Positions 20,385 to 32,781 of a DNA stretch of 64,000 nt are shown here, piece after piece (the stretch's first letter is position 1; each line of letters begins with the position of its first letter). Origin of the DNA: Megascapheus bottae. Its lineage: Eukaryota > Chordata > Mammalia > Rodentia > Geomyidae. The position numbers and the translations under genes were made by a program. The notes beneath the pieces were generated by a model. The model saw only the letters and a program-made list of their open reading frames with translations, searched no databases and was not told where the DNA came from. The stretch spans positions 2,232,001-2,296,000 of the forward strand of contig JANJXV010000013.1 in NCBI GenBank assembly GCA_024803745.1. Reading direction: 5' to 3'.

Positions 20385-20925
20385 TTTAAATTGTAATTAA
20401 TAGAAGGGTTACATGATATTTGCCAGATAGAAGGTGCATTAATTCACATACATTGATACCTTTCACATGTCTTGGTACCCATTTCCCTCCCCTCCACACC
20501 CACCACCCATCTTGTTTTCCCCCCTTCCCTATCCAATTTCAAATAACAAAATACAAATATATCTGATATATCAGGTAACAAAGTGAGATACTGTAAAAAC
20601 ATGAGATAACCAAGGGACAGCAAAGGAGATGAGAGATAACATAGTACATTAAGAACAACAATCATTCATTATATGGCTTATGTTTCTATATCCTAGAGAT
20701 CCTTTCATTCAGCATCCTACTATATGGCCTTTTGTATGATGGTTTTGTTCTATTGTAAATCTCTGCTAGGAGATCCCAAGGTTTCTACTGATTATGACAA
20801 ATGAGGGAGACTATTGGGCCTATGTTCCTTTGAGTCTGGCTTACTTCACTTAATATGATTTTTTCTAAGTCTTTCCATTTCCTAACAAATGGGGTGATGT
20901 CGTTCTTTCTGAAACAGCACAAACA
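20385..20925 (-). mobile_element. LINE-1 3' UTR and ORF2 end, opposite strand
   Basis: Pyrimidine-rich block at 20485-20530 is the complement of the L1 G-rich 3' UTR seen at 18661-18720; TTACTTCACTTAATATGATT at 20841-20860 complements the ORF2-end region. It is inverted relative to the L1 1.5 kb upstream. Confidence 0.8.
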
Positions 20926-22369
20926 TATAATTTTTAACACAAAAGAACAATGGCAAAGAATACGGCTTTTGGAATCAGACTGATTAGAGTTTGAATCTAG
21001 TTTCTGTCAAGACTTATGAAAGGTTAAGATTTGTCCCCTATCTACAAGCAAATAAATTCGCCTGCTACACTTTCATGGATGCTGGTATGAGATATGGGAC
21101 TCCTGGTTTAAAGACAAAGAACCGTTTATTACTCACAGCAGGTGCAGTAGATAGAATATCAGCATTTCTGTCAGATGTATAAGTTCCAAAACCACAGACA
21201 TATCAGTGTTCACTGCACACACCATGGGATTTGATAAAGAAGAGAAACTCTGAGCTAGGGGATTAGAACTTGTTTATAATAGTTAACAGGCTTAGTTCCA
21301 AAGAAAGATCATATCTTACTATATGTATTATGCTAGACACTAAATATTAAATATCCCTGCCTTTTGCTCCAGAGGGAATCATTATTCCTACCCTGAAGCT
21401 CTTCACTAAACAAGCACCATTGAAATGAGGGCCTCATCCGGGACAGGAGACATTAAATATTTCTTGGTCACTAATATTAGTACATGGAATATAACAAGAA
21501 TGCATAAAGATACCATCATGTAGTCTGGGCTAAACAAAATACAAGTTATGCTGGTGTTTCTATTTGAACTTGCATATTGCATAAATGAAGGCAAAAGAGT
21601 AGTGAGGAAATTAGTCATTTGATTGCCATTGTCTGGATTGCTTACTAATTAACAACAAACACTTCAGTGGACTTATGTTAAACTTGAGAGTTATGGTTTT
21701 AACACGTGATACCATAGGCATTGATGGTCAATGCTAAGTGCTTGCTGAATGGAGCTTGGAGTCAGTGTGCAGCCTCACTGTCGCAGACATTGCTACTTTT
21801 CTTCTTCTTGGTGACTTTGGGGCAAACAGCCCACAATCAGAGGCAAATTGGTCTGTTTCCAACTATGTCTGTATTCTAAATCATGGACTCATTTATAAAC
21901 TACTTGACACTGACAGATAAATTCTGGAAAAAATGAGAGAAACCTGGGGTCTTCTCCAGAGATTCAAAATGAAACAAGGGGCTTAGGTATTGTTAGTTAG
22001 AAAATGCAAAGAAAAAAATAGAAGGCTTCCCTTAGGATACTGGATCTATGGCTTCCTTTTACCCCAGAACTTGCTCCTTTTTGAAGATTCCACTGCCTGT
22101 CTTGAAAGTTTTCACCAAGGACAGAAGCTCTTAACTTCAAAGAAGGAGGCAGGTGTTGTGGGGAAAAAGAGAAAGAGAATTGCTTTGATAACAAATCCAG
22201 CTTGCAAATTTTCCGCAATACATCTTAACTATTGTGCTCTGTTGCCAACCAGAAAACCCATCAACAGAACTGTGTTCTACGCAGTGGATCATTTTTAGAC
22301 TTCCTTAATAAATACTTAAAGACATTTTTATAGCTATCAAAATCCTTCTTATTTTACATACACTGTAAA
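20926..22369. other. No recognisable gene or repeat
   Basis: Unique-looking sequence. Small open stretches (20991-21182, 21738-21920, 21990-22298) have no recognised similarity, and codon use gives no reason to call them. Confidence 0.35.
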
Positions 22370-22520
22370 CTTCAAAACATCCCCAAGAGGATCACTATTG
22401 TTACAGGTATATTTCTGAAGACAAATCTGAGTGAAAACTCACAAACTACAGAGATGGGCATCGAACCTGGGGCTGTCTAACTCTAAAGCTCTGTTTGCCT
22501 TGTGTAGAAACACTAGCATT
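22370..22520 (+). mobile_element. MIR fragment
   Basis: GATCACTATTGTTACAG followed at the right spacing by GGGCATCGAACCTGGGGCTG and CTAAAGCTCTGTTTGCC, matching the core-to-3' order of MIR. Confidence 0.55.
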
Positions 22521-22721
22521 GACTCTAGTGCCTCAGTGCTCCGACTGTATGTCTCTGAAAACAAAGAGAATAGTCTTGTTACCTATGAATCAGCTAACCT
22601 CCATTTAATTCACTGTTGAGCTCTCAAAATAGAATGAAAAGACACAATCAGAGGGAAAAGAAAAGCTGAAGAGATAGGCTGTCACAGAAACAAATAATCC
22701 TACTCAGAATTTGATTGCTAC

Positions 22722-22930
22722 TGAGATCCAGTGGCCCAAGCCAACAGGCTACTCAGAAGACTGAGGTGTGACTATCACTGTTTGAAGCCAACTATGGAAG
22801 TCAGATCTGAAAGTTTCTTATTAATCTGTAAAATCCAGAAATGAAGCTATGGCTCAAATGGTAGAGCACCAGTCTTGAAAGGAAATACTGAGTTTTAAGA
22901 CACAGTACAACCACACACACACAAAAAACT
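22722..22930 (+). mobile_element. 7SL/tRNA composite SINE
   Basis: Diverged copy: GGCTACTCAGAAGACTGAGG head, then AAGCTATGGCTCAAATGGTA (3' unit) and a CACACA tail. Confidence 0.7.
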
Positions 22931-23079
22931 ATGATTACTATATAGTAACTATCCATTTAATGTCTTTCAAGACAGCTGCCAATGTCCTAGTAAGTCACAA
23001 AGCTGACAGAACACAATCATTTTGTCCCTGTAAGATCTGAATGGGATTGAATGAATCATCTCTACGCTGGTATTTCTCC

Positions 23080-23550
23080 AGTTACTTCATGCCTGAACTG
23101 TGCAAGTACACTCAGAATCTCTATCCCCATCACTCTGACCAAATTTCTTCTTTTCTAACCTCAGCTTCCTCTGTTCCAGCTACCACCTATTATTCTTCCT
23201 GCCTTAAACACATTTTTCCCAAACATGGCTGCTTTCCTTACCAAATTCAGCTATTTACTCCATTACTATCTACCCTTCAGTGATGACTTCCTATTCCACC
23301 AAAGTAAAACCCTCAGCGTCTCTCACTCTAGACCATTTCTCTGTCACACTTTCCTTCTTCACTTGTATGATGTCAAGTGTAAAGAATTTGTCAGCATGTA
23401 ATCTATTTTGTTCCTTGTATAAAATGTTGCTTTATTCCAATTTATATTGAAATTGAAGTAATTCTTTCTCCTTTCACTTGTGTATCTCCATTGTCTAAAA
23501 GAACTTTATATAGAAAATGCTCAGTAATATTTGCTTAATAATTTATCAAA
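23080..23550 (+). mobile_element. Probable L2 3' end
   Basis: Pyrimidine-rich run of CTTCCT/TCCTGCC words, then CACTTGTGTATCTCCATTGTC and AATGCTCAGTAATATTTGCT. This resembles the order of L2 3' ends. Divergence is high. Confidence 0.45.
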
Positions 23551-24010
23551 GAATTATCTATTATTGAACAGTTATTTTTATTTATTGCTGTTTCCAAACA
23601 TCCTCTGCTTCTAAAAAGTTTCATATGATAACTTTTATCGCACTGTCTGCTCATTTATTGAGATTTTCAGAAAGTTTGTCTATCAACTCCCAATATGAAG
23701 GATTTACTTGTAAATGCCCCATAATTAAATCATCGCTCATTCTTGAGATAAACTGACAGAATGACTTGCTAAATGTGCTTTCAAATTCAATTTGCTACTT
23801 TTCAAGCTCTCCCAATTTTTTTCTTTTGTACATGTGTTAAGTTTGTCAGACTTGTGAATAAGCATATACTACCTTTCAAAAGTAGTAAGGGTATTTTTGA
23901 ATAATTTTCCTAAACTTTTAAGCAGCTTATGTAACAAAGGTATGCTGCAAAAGAATAATTCATTCCTTCAAAGTTTTAAGCTGTCTAAATTGTTTTTGAT
24001 GTTATTCTTT

Positions 24011-24210
24011 TAAATTTTTTTTGCCAGTCATGGGGCTTAAACTCACAGCCTGAGCACTGACCTTGGACTTTTTCTCAATGCTAGAGCTCTACTACTTGAG
24101 CCACAGCATCACTTCCAGCTTTTTTCCTATGTATGTGGTACTAAAGAATTGAAACCAGGTCTTTGTGCATGCTAGGCAAACAATCTACCACTAGGCCAAA
24201 CTCCCGGCCC
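24011..24210 (-). mobile_element. ID-like SINE
   Basis: Reverse copy with poly-T start and GCCAAACTCCCGGCCC end. TTTGATGTTATTCTTT flanks it on both sides (23995-24010 and 24211-24226), a 16-bp target duplication. Confidence 0.9.
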
Positions 24211-24565
24211 TTTGATGTTATTCTTTGACAATGCCTGCCCATTTGGACCTTGGTTAATGATCTATTCAACTTTCCTACCTGCTTTTTTAAATTTTTTAGA
24301 TCAATTTTGTAAGATGCATGTCTCAGACAAAATCCATTCATTTCACCAATGCTTTCCAATTCACTTTTGTGGCCTTTTGCAACTTGGAGTGTTTTATAAA
24401 CTGTAAACCCATCCTTATTATAAACTTTCATTTCAGTTTTTGTCCCATTAGGTATTTTGCTTTTTTCCTTACATTTTTCAACAAAATTTAAGGTTAGATA
24501 TGATTTAAAAATAATAGGCAATTCTGTTATTATGTAATTGCTACAGTATTGCATATTATTTCTTT

Positions 24566-24900
24566 TCTAAAGAAATGTGCACTTTATTGTTGTACATTTT
24601 AATTTTCTCCCCATTTATATGTTTCCATATACCCATTAGCATATGTCCTGATCAAATCCACTTCCTCTTTTACTCCTCTATTCTCCTTCCTTGGAATAAT
24701 TCCAATAGGTTTCATTGTTTTATGTTTATACATGTGTATACAATATCCCAACCACATTTTCTTCTTCAATATCCTTTCATTTTTTCCCTTTCCCGTCCTT
24801 CTGAAACCTAGGCAGAAATAGGTCCTGTTTTTATTCCACTCACTAATGTTTAAGGAAGTCCCAGTTTCTCTTTTTATCTTCCTTATCTTCATTTTTCTGA
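24566..24900 (-). mobile_element. Possible old L1 3' UTR
   Basis: Pyrimidine-rich strand with TTCTTCTTCAATATCC and TTTTCCCTTTCCCG, similar in style to other reversed L1 tails here and to 59685-59960. No diagnostic ORF2 motif seen. Confidence 0.35.
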
Positions 24901-25555
24901 ACTATCACTACAGTCATTGTGTGGGGAAACTTGGCAGAGTCTCCCTTCTAGAGTTTTGCTTCTGTTTCATAAAAGCTTGACCTTATTACTTCTTCTAAGT
25001 CTTGAATATCTTTTAAACATTCTGGAGACTTTGATTGTAGGTCATTAAAGGAATATATTCATCCTTTGAGACTATAGGTTGTTCGCATATTTGTTCTGCT
25101 TTCATAAAGTTGAAGGGTTTCACTTTCTTCCTTGGTTGAGATTATTTCTTACACAGGATTACATTTGCCTTTTAGAAAGGATTCATAGATGCTGCCTCCA
25201 TCTTTGCCCATGGCACTCAAGTATCAGTGGAATTGTCTTTTCATGTTGTCCTGAGGATCACAGATCCAGTCATAATTCTTGTTTCTGGCCTGCTTGATTC
25301 TGTTGTCTTTCTTTCTTTTTTTTGATTCTGTTGTTTTTCTGTTGGACAAACGTCGATCACATATGTATTTCTGCTGTTCTATGGAGCAATTTCCTTTCAC
25401 AATATATATTAACCTGAGTATTCTCCCAATCTCTGGCTACATCGACAAAACACTATCACATGACCATCGAGAAGTATTTTCTGAACCTTCTTGTTATCTA
25501 GAAGAGTAGACAAAAATATTTGAGGAGAAAAAGACAATACGTGTCTTTCTATGGA
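24901..25555. other. No recognisable gene or repeat
   Basis: AT-rich; open stretches at 25079-25297 and 25279-25509 have no recognised similarity. Confidence 0.3.
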
Positions 25556-26085
25556 GTAAACTTGACCTTTTCTCTCCAGAGCTTCTGGAGGGTTAGAGCC
25601 TGCCCTTCCCGAGGATCGGGATTCAAGTGGGCCAGCATGTGACGTACGCATGCGCTACATGCAGGTTACTACCCTGCATGTGACCTTGAGAATGGGTCCA
25701 CATGAGCAGCCTTCTGTCACTACCCTGGACCAAATGCCACTTTTGACTACAAGTGGAATAGACAGGCATCACTCAAGGACAGGGAAAAGGCAATGGAGTG
25801 ATACCCACCGTTGAACAAGTAACTGCCACCAGAATACAGGGTACATTGGGTATGGTTGTTGGTGAACTGAATGAAGCTGAAACTGCTATACAGAGCCTGT
25901 GAGCCCATGCTGAGATGAGCCAGTGAGGAGGGGATTCTGCTATTGTTCCTGCCAATGATGAGACTGTGGACAGAGAACTTCGAATAAACCCTGGCTACTA
26001 TCCACACCATGTCCTATATCTTCTTCTGCCTGCCTGAATCATCTTTCAATCTACTTGAAACTGAGAACCTGCAATACAATATAGT
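25556..26085 (+). other. LTR-like sequence of unknown family
   Basis: GC-richer than its surroundings, with CpG-bearing words (TGACGTACGCATGCGC) near 25640 and AATAAACCCTGGC at 25983-25995, as in the R region of an LTR. No paired copy, primer site or terminal TG/CA pair could be fixed, so the class is unknown. Confidence 0.3.
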
Positions 26086-26420
26086 TATGCTCCAGAATGA
26101 AACAGATTAAAGGAATTTCTACCTCTTCCAGAGCCATAGCATATTTCATTTTATAGGAGGACACAAACTTATGAAAATAGTTATTAGGAATAGGTTATGT
26201 TCATCAGCCTTCAAAGTAATAGAAATTAAAGTGGATCCTAGATTCTTACCATTGTCTATTTTTGCTTCCTTCTGTTGTTTGTTTGGAACATAGTCAAATT
26301 CTTTGTTCAAACTTGAAGCTAAATCTGTTTTGCTGAGTACCTCCATGCAGGGAAGAGTTTGGCATATTCTTGGGTGAAAGTCCTCAACTGTGTTCTATCT
26401 TGCTCAGATAATAAAGAAAA

Positions 26421-26638
26421 CACCAGCCAAGCACCATCAATCACGATTCAAAACCAGCCTGTGTGAATAGTCTATGAGACTATCTTCAGTTAACTACCAA
26501 AAAGCCAGAAGTGGAGTTGTGGCTCAAGTGTTAGAGCCCTGACTGGCCTTGAACAACAACAACAACAAAAAAAAACCTAAGGGAAAGAGCCCAAGCCTTG
26601 AGTTCAAGCACCAGTATGAGCACAAACAAACAAACAAT
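26421..26638 (+). mobile_element. 7SL/tRNA composite SINE, degraded
   Basis: AGAAGTGGAGTTGTGGCTCA marks the 3' unit; (CAA)n and (CAAA)n runs replace the usual spacer and tail. Confidence 0.65.
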
Positions 26639-27162
26639 CACTGAGCTCTGATACGTGTAAATGGATTAGCTTCCCCAGGGTAAAAATTTAGTTCGGAACC
26701 CTCAGATCTATACTCTGTTAAAATTCACATGGAACTCCTCAATCTCCATGTGGGTAACAACACAGAAGTTACTGCAGAGACCTGTACTCCTCGTGTCCTT
26801 TTTTGGTAGTAAGGAAATTGTAGCTAAGATCTGGCATTTCCCTTCTAGCTAATTTGAAGTAAGAAGCAGAGTAGGGCATGTAAATTCTCTGTTGACCATG
26901 TGTTCTATCTGGCACAGGAACACATTACAGACACTAACCTATGTAGAAAAATGAGATCACACATGGATGACTCTGAGAGAAGAGAAGCATTTAGGAGTTC
27001 CAGGCCTCAGGAATGGCAGAGGATGCACTTTACACAGACCTGCCAGTTGAGCTGTGAGGCCTTTACCAAGAATGTCTTCTCTCAGCATGTTTTTTCATGT
27101 GCAATGTGCAATATGAAGAAGAGAGTAGGGTACTCAGCCTGGGTATGAACTTAAGGAGCACA
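26639..27162. other. No recognisable gene or repeat
   Basis: Contains an 82-codon open stretch (26900-27148) with several Cys residues but no identifiable domain; treated as chance. Confidence 0.3.
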
Positions 27163-27397
27163 AATCCAGGCACTGGCAGCTCACGCCTATAATCCTAAAT
27201 ACTCCAGAGGCTGAGACCTGAGGATCACAGTTCAAAGCCAGACCGGGTACAAAAGTCTGAGAGACTCCTATGTCAATTAACCACCAGAAAATCAGAAGTG
27301 GCACAATATGGTAGAGCTGTATCCTTGAGCTGAAGAGCTCAGGGACAGCACTCAGTCCCAGAGTTCAAGCCCCATAACAACACCCCCAAAAAAAAGC
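27163..27397 (+). mobile_element. 7SL/tRNA composite SINE
   Basis: Nearly full length: GGCAGCTCACGCCTATAATC head, CAATTAACCACCAGAAAATC middle, CTGAAGAGCTCAGGGACAGC 3' unit. Confidence 0.85.
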
Positions 27398-27614
27398 CTC
27401 AGTGGTTGAAACAAATAATATTTCATGCAACATTAAAAATAAAATAATGTACTACAATAATAAATGACAAAATTTTTTCCAGAATCTTATTTACATACTT
27501 GACCACAGTTTTGCTTATTGCAATTTAGTTCTAGCTATGACAGACATCAACCAGTGGGCCACAGAATGTTGATTTCACTTTTTAAAAAAGTATTGTGTTA
27601 AAATATTATGTATA

Positions 27615-27668
27615 TTACTCCTCCTCCTTTTCCTCCTCCTCCTCTTCCTCCTTCTCCTCTTCCTCATG
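27615..27668. repeat. (CCT)n-rich tract
   Basis: Imperfect CCT/CTT repeat on the + strand, read as a Glu run on the other. Confidence 0.85.
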
Positions 27669-27760
27669 ACCTTGTCCCAGTCCAGGCTCTAGTTCTATTT
27701 CCTTGTTTCTTAGCAATTTATGATTTGACCATTTTTTTTTGCTGCTACGTAAATTGAAAC

Positions 27761-28275
27761 TGTTAGACTCCCGATTCAGCGGGATGTCTTCCAGACGGAG
27801 CCCCCTTCCCAAGGAACAGCGAGACCACGCAGTCGGATGCAATTAGCAAGAGGTTTATTCAGGAACCCGGGGGCAACAAGATCTCCTAGGAGACTTGCGC
27901 ACCTAGGCTGGGGAGAGGGGGATATTTATGGGTGGCTGAAGCAGGTTACAGAAGCAGAAGCATAGTTACAGAGTAATGATTGATTATAATCACATTAGGT
28001 AAGACTCAGCTAGGGGTTTATTGAATTTCCACTTGGTTAAACAGGCAGTTGACTGCATGTCTTGTTTCTGGCCATATTTTATTGTTTTATTCCTAGAATT
28101 TCCTCCTCTTATTCAGGTTCATAAGGTATACAGTTTCGCTGACTCGAACCAACTCAAACTGCACATCCTGTTGGCTGTTTTTCCAGCCCATTGTATAAAC
28201 TGCAGCTACTTGCACTATTCTAAAGACCATTCTTTTAAGACTTTGGATTATGTTTGTGTTGTGAAAGTTCTTTCA
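27761..28275 (-). repeat. Solo LTR, gammaretrovirus (class I) type
   Basis: On the - strand the R-U5 region is clear: AATAAACCTCTTGCTAATTG, then CATCCGACTGCGTGGTCTCG and CTGTTCCTTGGGAAGGGGGC, matching the MLV/VL30-like pattern, ending GAGTCTAACA. A TATA-like CATAAATA lies about 80 bases upstream of the poly(A) signal. The 5' end is placed at TGAAAGAAC (28275) with less certainty. No internal region follows, so it is a solo LTR. Confidence 0.72.
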
Positions 28276-28449
28276 AGTGGTTGCTATTGGTTACCATTAC
28301 ATTATGGGGAGATTTCATATTTCTCACAAAACAGAGAAAATTAGCTTATATAACCAGCTTGTAACTAGCATTTCTAATGTCTTTTGTAATTTTATAAAGT
28401 AAATTCTCTCTATATAAATATATTAAAACTTAGAATATATTTTCATACA

Positions 28450-28600
28450 TAGTCTCCACTTTGATCCTTTCCCCAGCCCTGTGAAGTAGATAAATATCAT
28501 TTCCCGTTTGTCTCAAGATGAGTGTGAGTCCTATAGCTATAAAGTAACCAAAAAAATAAATTTTCTGACTCAAGCATTCAATCCATAACAATTTGATGAT
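28450..28600 (+). mobile_element. MIR fragment
   Basis: CCCTGTGAAGTAGATAAATA and TAAAGTAACC resemble the MIR core. Confidence 0.4.
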
Positions 28601-28651
28601 TCTCATCCAGTTTTAAAAATCACACTCTATAGCCTCATACATAGGTTTTTT

Positions 28652-28900
28652 TTGGTTTGCTTGTTTTTTGTTTGTTGTTTTTTGGGGGGTGGGGGCATCA
28701 TGGAGCTTGGACACTTTACTTGAGCTCTTCAGCCCAAGGCTACCGCCCTACCCTTGACCCACGCCCCACTTCCCATTTTCTAGAGGTTAATTGGAGATAA
28801 GATTCTCAGATCCTTTTGTGCCCTGGCTGGCTTTGAACTTGATCCTTATATCTCAGCCACCTGAATAGCTAGGATTATAGGCATGAGCCACCACACCTAG
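28652..28900 (-). mobile_element. 7SL/tRNA composite SINE
   Basis: Reverse copy ending AGGCATGAGCCACCACACCT. CTCATACATAGGTTTTTT (28634-28651) and CTCATACATAAGTTTTTT (28901-28918) form the target duplication with one mismatch. Confidence 0.88.
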
Positions 28901-28918
28901 CTCATACATAAGTTTTTT

Positions 28919-30015
28919 AACTGTATTTCTTCTCTGCATTATTTAACACTCTTATATTCCAACCTCAAGGTTACTTACAGGTTACCTTCTGTGCTGCACT
29001 AGACATGTTACCCTTTGATTCCCAGGACTTTCACCTTAACAGGCAACAAATTCTAGCTGCCTTCCCGGATGCCCTCTCACTCCTGACTGGATTCAGCTAG
29101 GTGGATTCAGCTAGCTACTTCCCTTTTAGTAAGAGGGAAGGTGAGAGGAAGAGAAAAGGGTATGGTCACCTCAAACCAGATAGTCTCACCAACAAATACC
29201 AGTATTCTTCTCCAAGTAACCATTGCTATGGAACTTCATATTGCTTCTCAGACACAAGGGCAAAAATAGCTCTATTTCAGATCAATAGTCTCTGCAGAAA
29301 CCCTCATTCAGATTAGTTCTCCTGTTTGGACCCCTGATTCATGTCAATTATGGACCTAAAAAAAAATTAAGAGTTGTGGGTTCAAACTTGTAGCTCAAAT
29401 TCCCAATATGAATCCAGAGAGACACTGACAGCCTCCTCTGCTAGGAAAGCTCATTAAGACTTGGTGCCTCAATATTCATTGATGACTGATGACTGTGATA
29501 TTTCCCCTCCACTTGTGCAGCAGACACACTGCACCAGAGGAAAGGACGCCTGCTGTGACTGCATGATCCACCCAGGACATGAGACGGGGGAACATAATAG
29601 GGCTGTAAAAGGACCTCCACGAGAATCTGCTACCTCTGAGCGGGAAGTGCTTGCACAAAGGGTTCCAGCGACAATGCTAAATGATATGTGATCGGAGGGG
29701 TGAAAAGGCTGTCCCAAAGACTTCTCAAATAAAACCTGCCCAAATCCTAAACACTTTCCTCTTACTTGTACAGGAGACAAACCCAGGAAGCATTCCAGGC
29801 ATTCTCTCTTCCTCATTCCACATATAAAATCAATCACCACATTTTCATAATCTCTTCTTAAAATACTCTTAAAATCTGGACAGCCCTTCACACTCTTCTT
29901 AGGATGGAATGCAAAGTTCAGTCATCACTCACTTGAATTACAATGTCTCTTTACACCTTCCCCCTTCCACAGCACCCTTTTTCTGCCATTCTGTGGCACT
30001 GCCCAAGTGGATTTT
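28919..30015. other. No recognisable gene or repeat
   Basis: A 140-codon open stretch exists on the - strand (29469-29891). It contains Cys-rich words but no recognised domain; it is not called as a gene. Confidence 0.35.
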
Positions 30016-30165
30016 TTGTTTTTGGTGTTTAATTGCAAAGGTGATATATAGAGGAGTTACAGTTACATACGTAAGGTAATGAGTACATTTCTTGTGGAGC
30101 AGTGTCACCTCCTCCCTCATTTTCTTTGTATATGGATACAATTGTCATCCTATGTTCAATGACTT
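30016..30165 (-). mobile_element. LINE-1 3' end fragment
   Basis: ATAGAGGAGTTACAGTTACA and GTAAGGTAATGAGTACATTT recur in the L1 tails at 52727, 53400 and 60725. Confidence 0.7.
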
Positions 30166-30385
30166 CTCTTTCATTTCAAATTAAAGACAGAATTAAGTCT
30201 TGAAGAATCATCAGTCTGGTGCAGTTTGGCTGCTGCCTTTTAGGTGCATGCTTCCTGAATTTGCCCTCTCCTGGGCTGCCATTACTTTCCTTCTTTCATA
30301 CCCTGATGACAGGTCATACTCTCTGCTATGAAGGACCACTTAGCCCTCTTCATCTGGTCCTTTGGTTCCTTCTTTTGTTCTTTTG

Positions 30386-30594
30386 ATTTTTTGTTTTTAT
30401 TTTTTTCCAGTCCTGGGACTTGAACTCAGGGCCTGAGCACTGTCCTCAAGCTTTCTCAATGCTAGCACCACACCACTTATGCCACAGCACCACTTATGGC
30501 TTTTTCTCTTTATGTGATACTGAGGAATCAAATCCAGGGCCTCATGCAATGCTAGGCAAGTACTCTCCCATTAAGCCACATTTGCAGCCCCTCT
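30386..30594 (-). mobile_element. ID-like SINE
   Basis: Poly-T start, CCAGTCCTGGGACTTGAACT, CTAGGCAAGTACTCTCCCAT and final GCAGCCC; moderately diverged. Confidence 0.82.
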
Positions 30595-31054
30595 TTCATA
30601 TATTTTATGTGACAAGATTGGCCTTCTATGAACTAATAGCAATTTCCCTTACCACCTTTAGTAGCAAACTTAATCACAAAATAATGGACACGTTTGTTAT
30701 TTTTCAGGTTATAGGTATCCAGTGATGTAAATAATTCACTTTTCTCCCAGAACAATTAAAGGAGGTTTCCTTGGATAAATGAGATCTTCCTTAGAGAAAA
30801 CTGATGCCAAAGATTTCAAGCATTTGTTTGAAGCCTGTGACGCTGTTAGCTGACCAAACAAGCCTTCATCAAGTGATTATGACCTTATCGCTTGCTTATT
30901 CCCAAAGATTGTCCTTTTAAAATCCAATTTGTATAATATTAATTACTTCCAACCCGGGTCAGAGAGGAGCAGTGAGGAGTCAAGCTACCAATTATAAACC
31001 AGAGAAGTGTTTTGCTTGATGTGAGGTGATACCAAAGCAAACAAGAGATAGGGA
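30595..31054. other. No recognisable feature
   Basis: AT-rich DNA between two SINEs. Confidence 0.3.
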
Positions 31055-31134
31055 ACGGGACTGTCATTCAAGTGGCAGAGTGCCTGTCTTGAGTGAGTGA
31101 AAACTAAAAGGCCTTTGAGTTCATGCACCAGTAC

Positions 31135-31136
<2 letters not shown>
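31055..31136 (+). mobile_element. SINE 3' half
   Basis: Only the shared tRNA-like 3' unit is present (TCAAGTGGCAGAGTGCC, GAGTTCATGCACCAG); it runs into the CA repeat. Confidence 0.6.

Positions 31137-31180
<44 letters not shown>
31137..31180. repeat. (CA)n microsatellite
   Basis: 22 uninterrupted CA units at a SINE 3' tail. Confidence 0.95.
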
Positions 31181-31182
<2 letters not shown>

Positions 31183-31946
31183 CCTTGCAGAACCCCCACC
31201 ACTTCCAACAGTCATTACCTCAATTTTTTACACCCTGGGAAGAAGCTAAAGGCTCCTTGTGCATTGGGAGCTGCAAGACATTGAGTAGAAATGGAAAGGC
31301 TGGCAGGCATTCATGGTTGAGCTCATCAAGATGCTGAGCTGAGCAGGGGCTCAGAACTGGACCTACTGACTGAAGGGGGACCCTGTCCTCTTGCATTAGT
31401 GCAAGAATTAGAAACCATACGGAGAATCTTAAGTATAATCCACTGAAGGTAATTTTCCTCCCAGGTACGTTTTAAAACTGTTTTCTATAGAAAGTGCTTA
31501 TTTGGCCCTGTCTTAGAATGAGCTTGAAAATCAGACTCTCCTAAGAGGCTGCTTTTTTAATGGGCAATACAGGGTACTCCAGAAATGGAAGATGCAAGGT
31601 ACAGATCCCAAGTGGAAAATCATTTCACTCATTTCATTTTTGCATTCACAAATTAGCTTTGTGTTCTCTCTAGGTCCTGAAACTTCTGGTCCAGAGGCAT
31701 TAGACTTTAAGTGATAGGATTTGACAAGACCACTTTTAAGCTTATGTTCAGCTGATCAAAAAACTATCATTTATTAGGAATTTTCTGAACTCAGAGCTTA
31801 CATTCATCATGATGTATGTTCAGGAGGGCAGTAGACAGTAGTAGAAATACAAGTACAAAATGTATCAGGTTTGAAGTAATAAAGAATGTTTGAGTTCTTG
31901 AAGCCTCAGTTTCCATTTCTGAAAAATATCTTCAAGAATGTACTTC
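31181..31946. other. No recognisable feature
   Basis: Unique-looking; a short MIR-like CCTCAGTTTCCATTTCTG at 31904-31921. Confidence 0.3.
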
Positions 31947-32170
31947 ACACCAGACACCAGTGGCTCACATCTCTAAACCTAGCTAATTAAGAGGCTGAGA
32001 TCTGAGAACCTGAGAACCTCATTTCCAAGAATCTACTTAGAAAAAGTTAGATGTGGTGCTGTGACTCAAATGGTTCAGTGTTAGCCTTGCCTACAAAGAG
32101 GCTCAGGGACAGCTCACAGGCCACAAGTTCAATACCCAGGACCAGAAAACAAACAAAATAAATAAAAACA
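31947..32170 (+). mobile_element. 7SL/tRNA composite SINE
   Basis: CCAGTGGCTCACATCTCTAA head and AGGCTGAGATCTGAGAACC, then GCTGTGACTCAAATGGTTC; A-rich tail with AAC units. Confidence 0.8.
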
Positions 32171-32369
32171 ACAACATATGACTTTCACAAGATTGTTGAA
32201 TGGCTTAAAATAGTTATCTAAGTGATTCCTACAGATCTTATGAGACGTCATGTACCTCAAGAACCTTACAATTTGTTGAACAGGTCAAGCATACATATAA
32301 TATTAATCAGTAAGACAACTTGTTTAAAATGCAGATTGTTTAAACAAACTGTTTAAAATGTCCAGTCAT

Positions 32370-32557
32370 GCGGCTGGGAATGTGCCTTAGTTGTAGTGTG
32401 CTTGCCTACCATGTATAAAGCCCTTGACTCCACATAAACAGAAAAAAAACATAAGTGGCACTGTGGCTCAAGTGGTAGAGTGCTAGTCTTGAACACAGAG
32501 AAGCTGAGGGACAGAGCCCAAGGCCTGAGTTAAAGCTTCAGGACTGGCAAAAAAAAT
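32370..32557 (+). mobile_element. ID-like SINE
   Basis: GGCTGGGAATGTGCCTTAGT head with CACATAAACAGAAAA linker, an older variant than the CACATACATAG copies. Confidence 0.85.
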
Positions 32558-32781
32558 CCAGCCACTAGTAGCTCAAGTCTGTAATACTAGCTATGCAGGA
32601 GGCTAAGATCTGAAAATCCTAGGTCCAAGTCAGCCCAGGAAAACAAATAATAAAACTCCTATTTCCAATTAATAGGTGAAAAGCTGAAAGTGGAAATGTG
32701 ATTCAAGTAGTAGAGCACCAACATTGAGCAAAAAAAAGGCCAAAGAAGAACACAAGATCCTAAGTTCAAGCTTCCGTGCTG

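Noticed and set aside
24141..24554. 137-codon frame on the - strand with KKQVGKLNRSL
   Set aside because: Its C-terminal third is the translated SINE at 24011-24210; the rest has no recognised similarity.
29469..29891. 140-codon frame on the - strand
   Set aside because: No recognised domain, no supporting context, and length is not exceptional for six frames of 64 kb.
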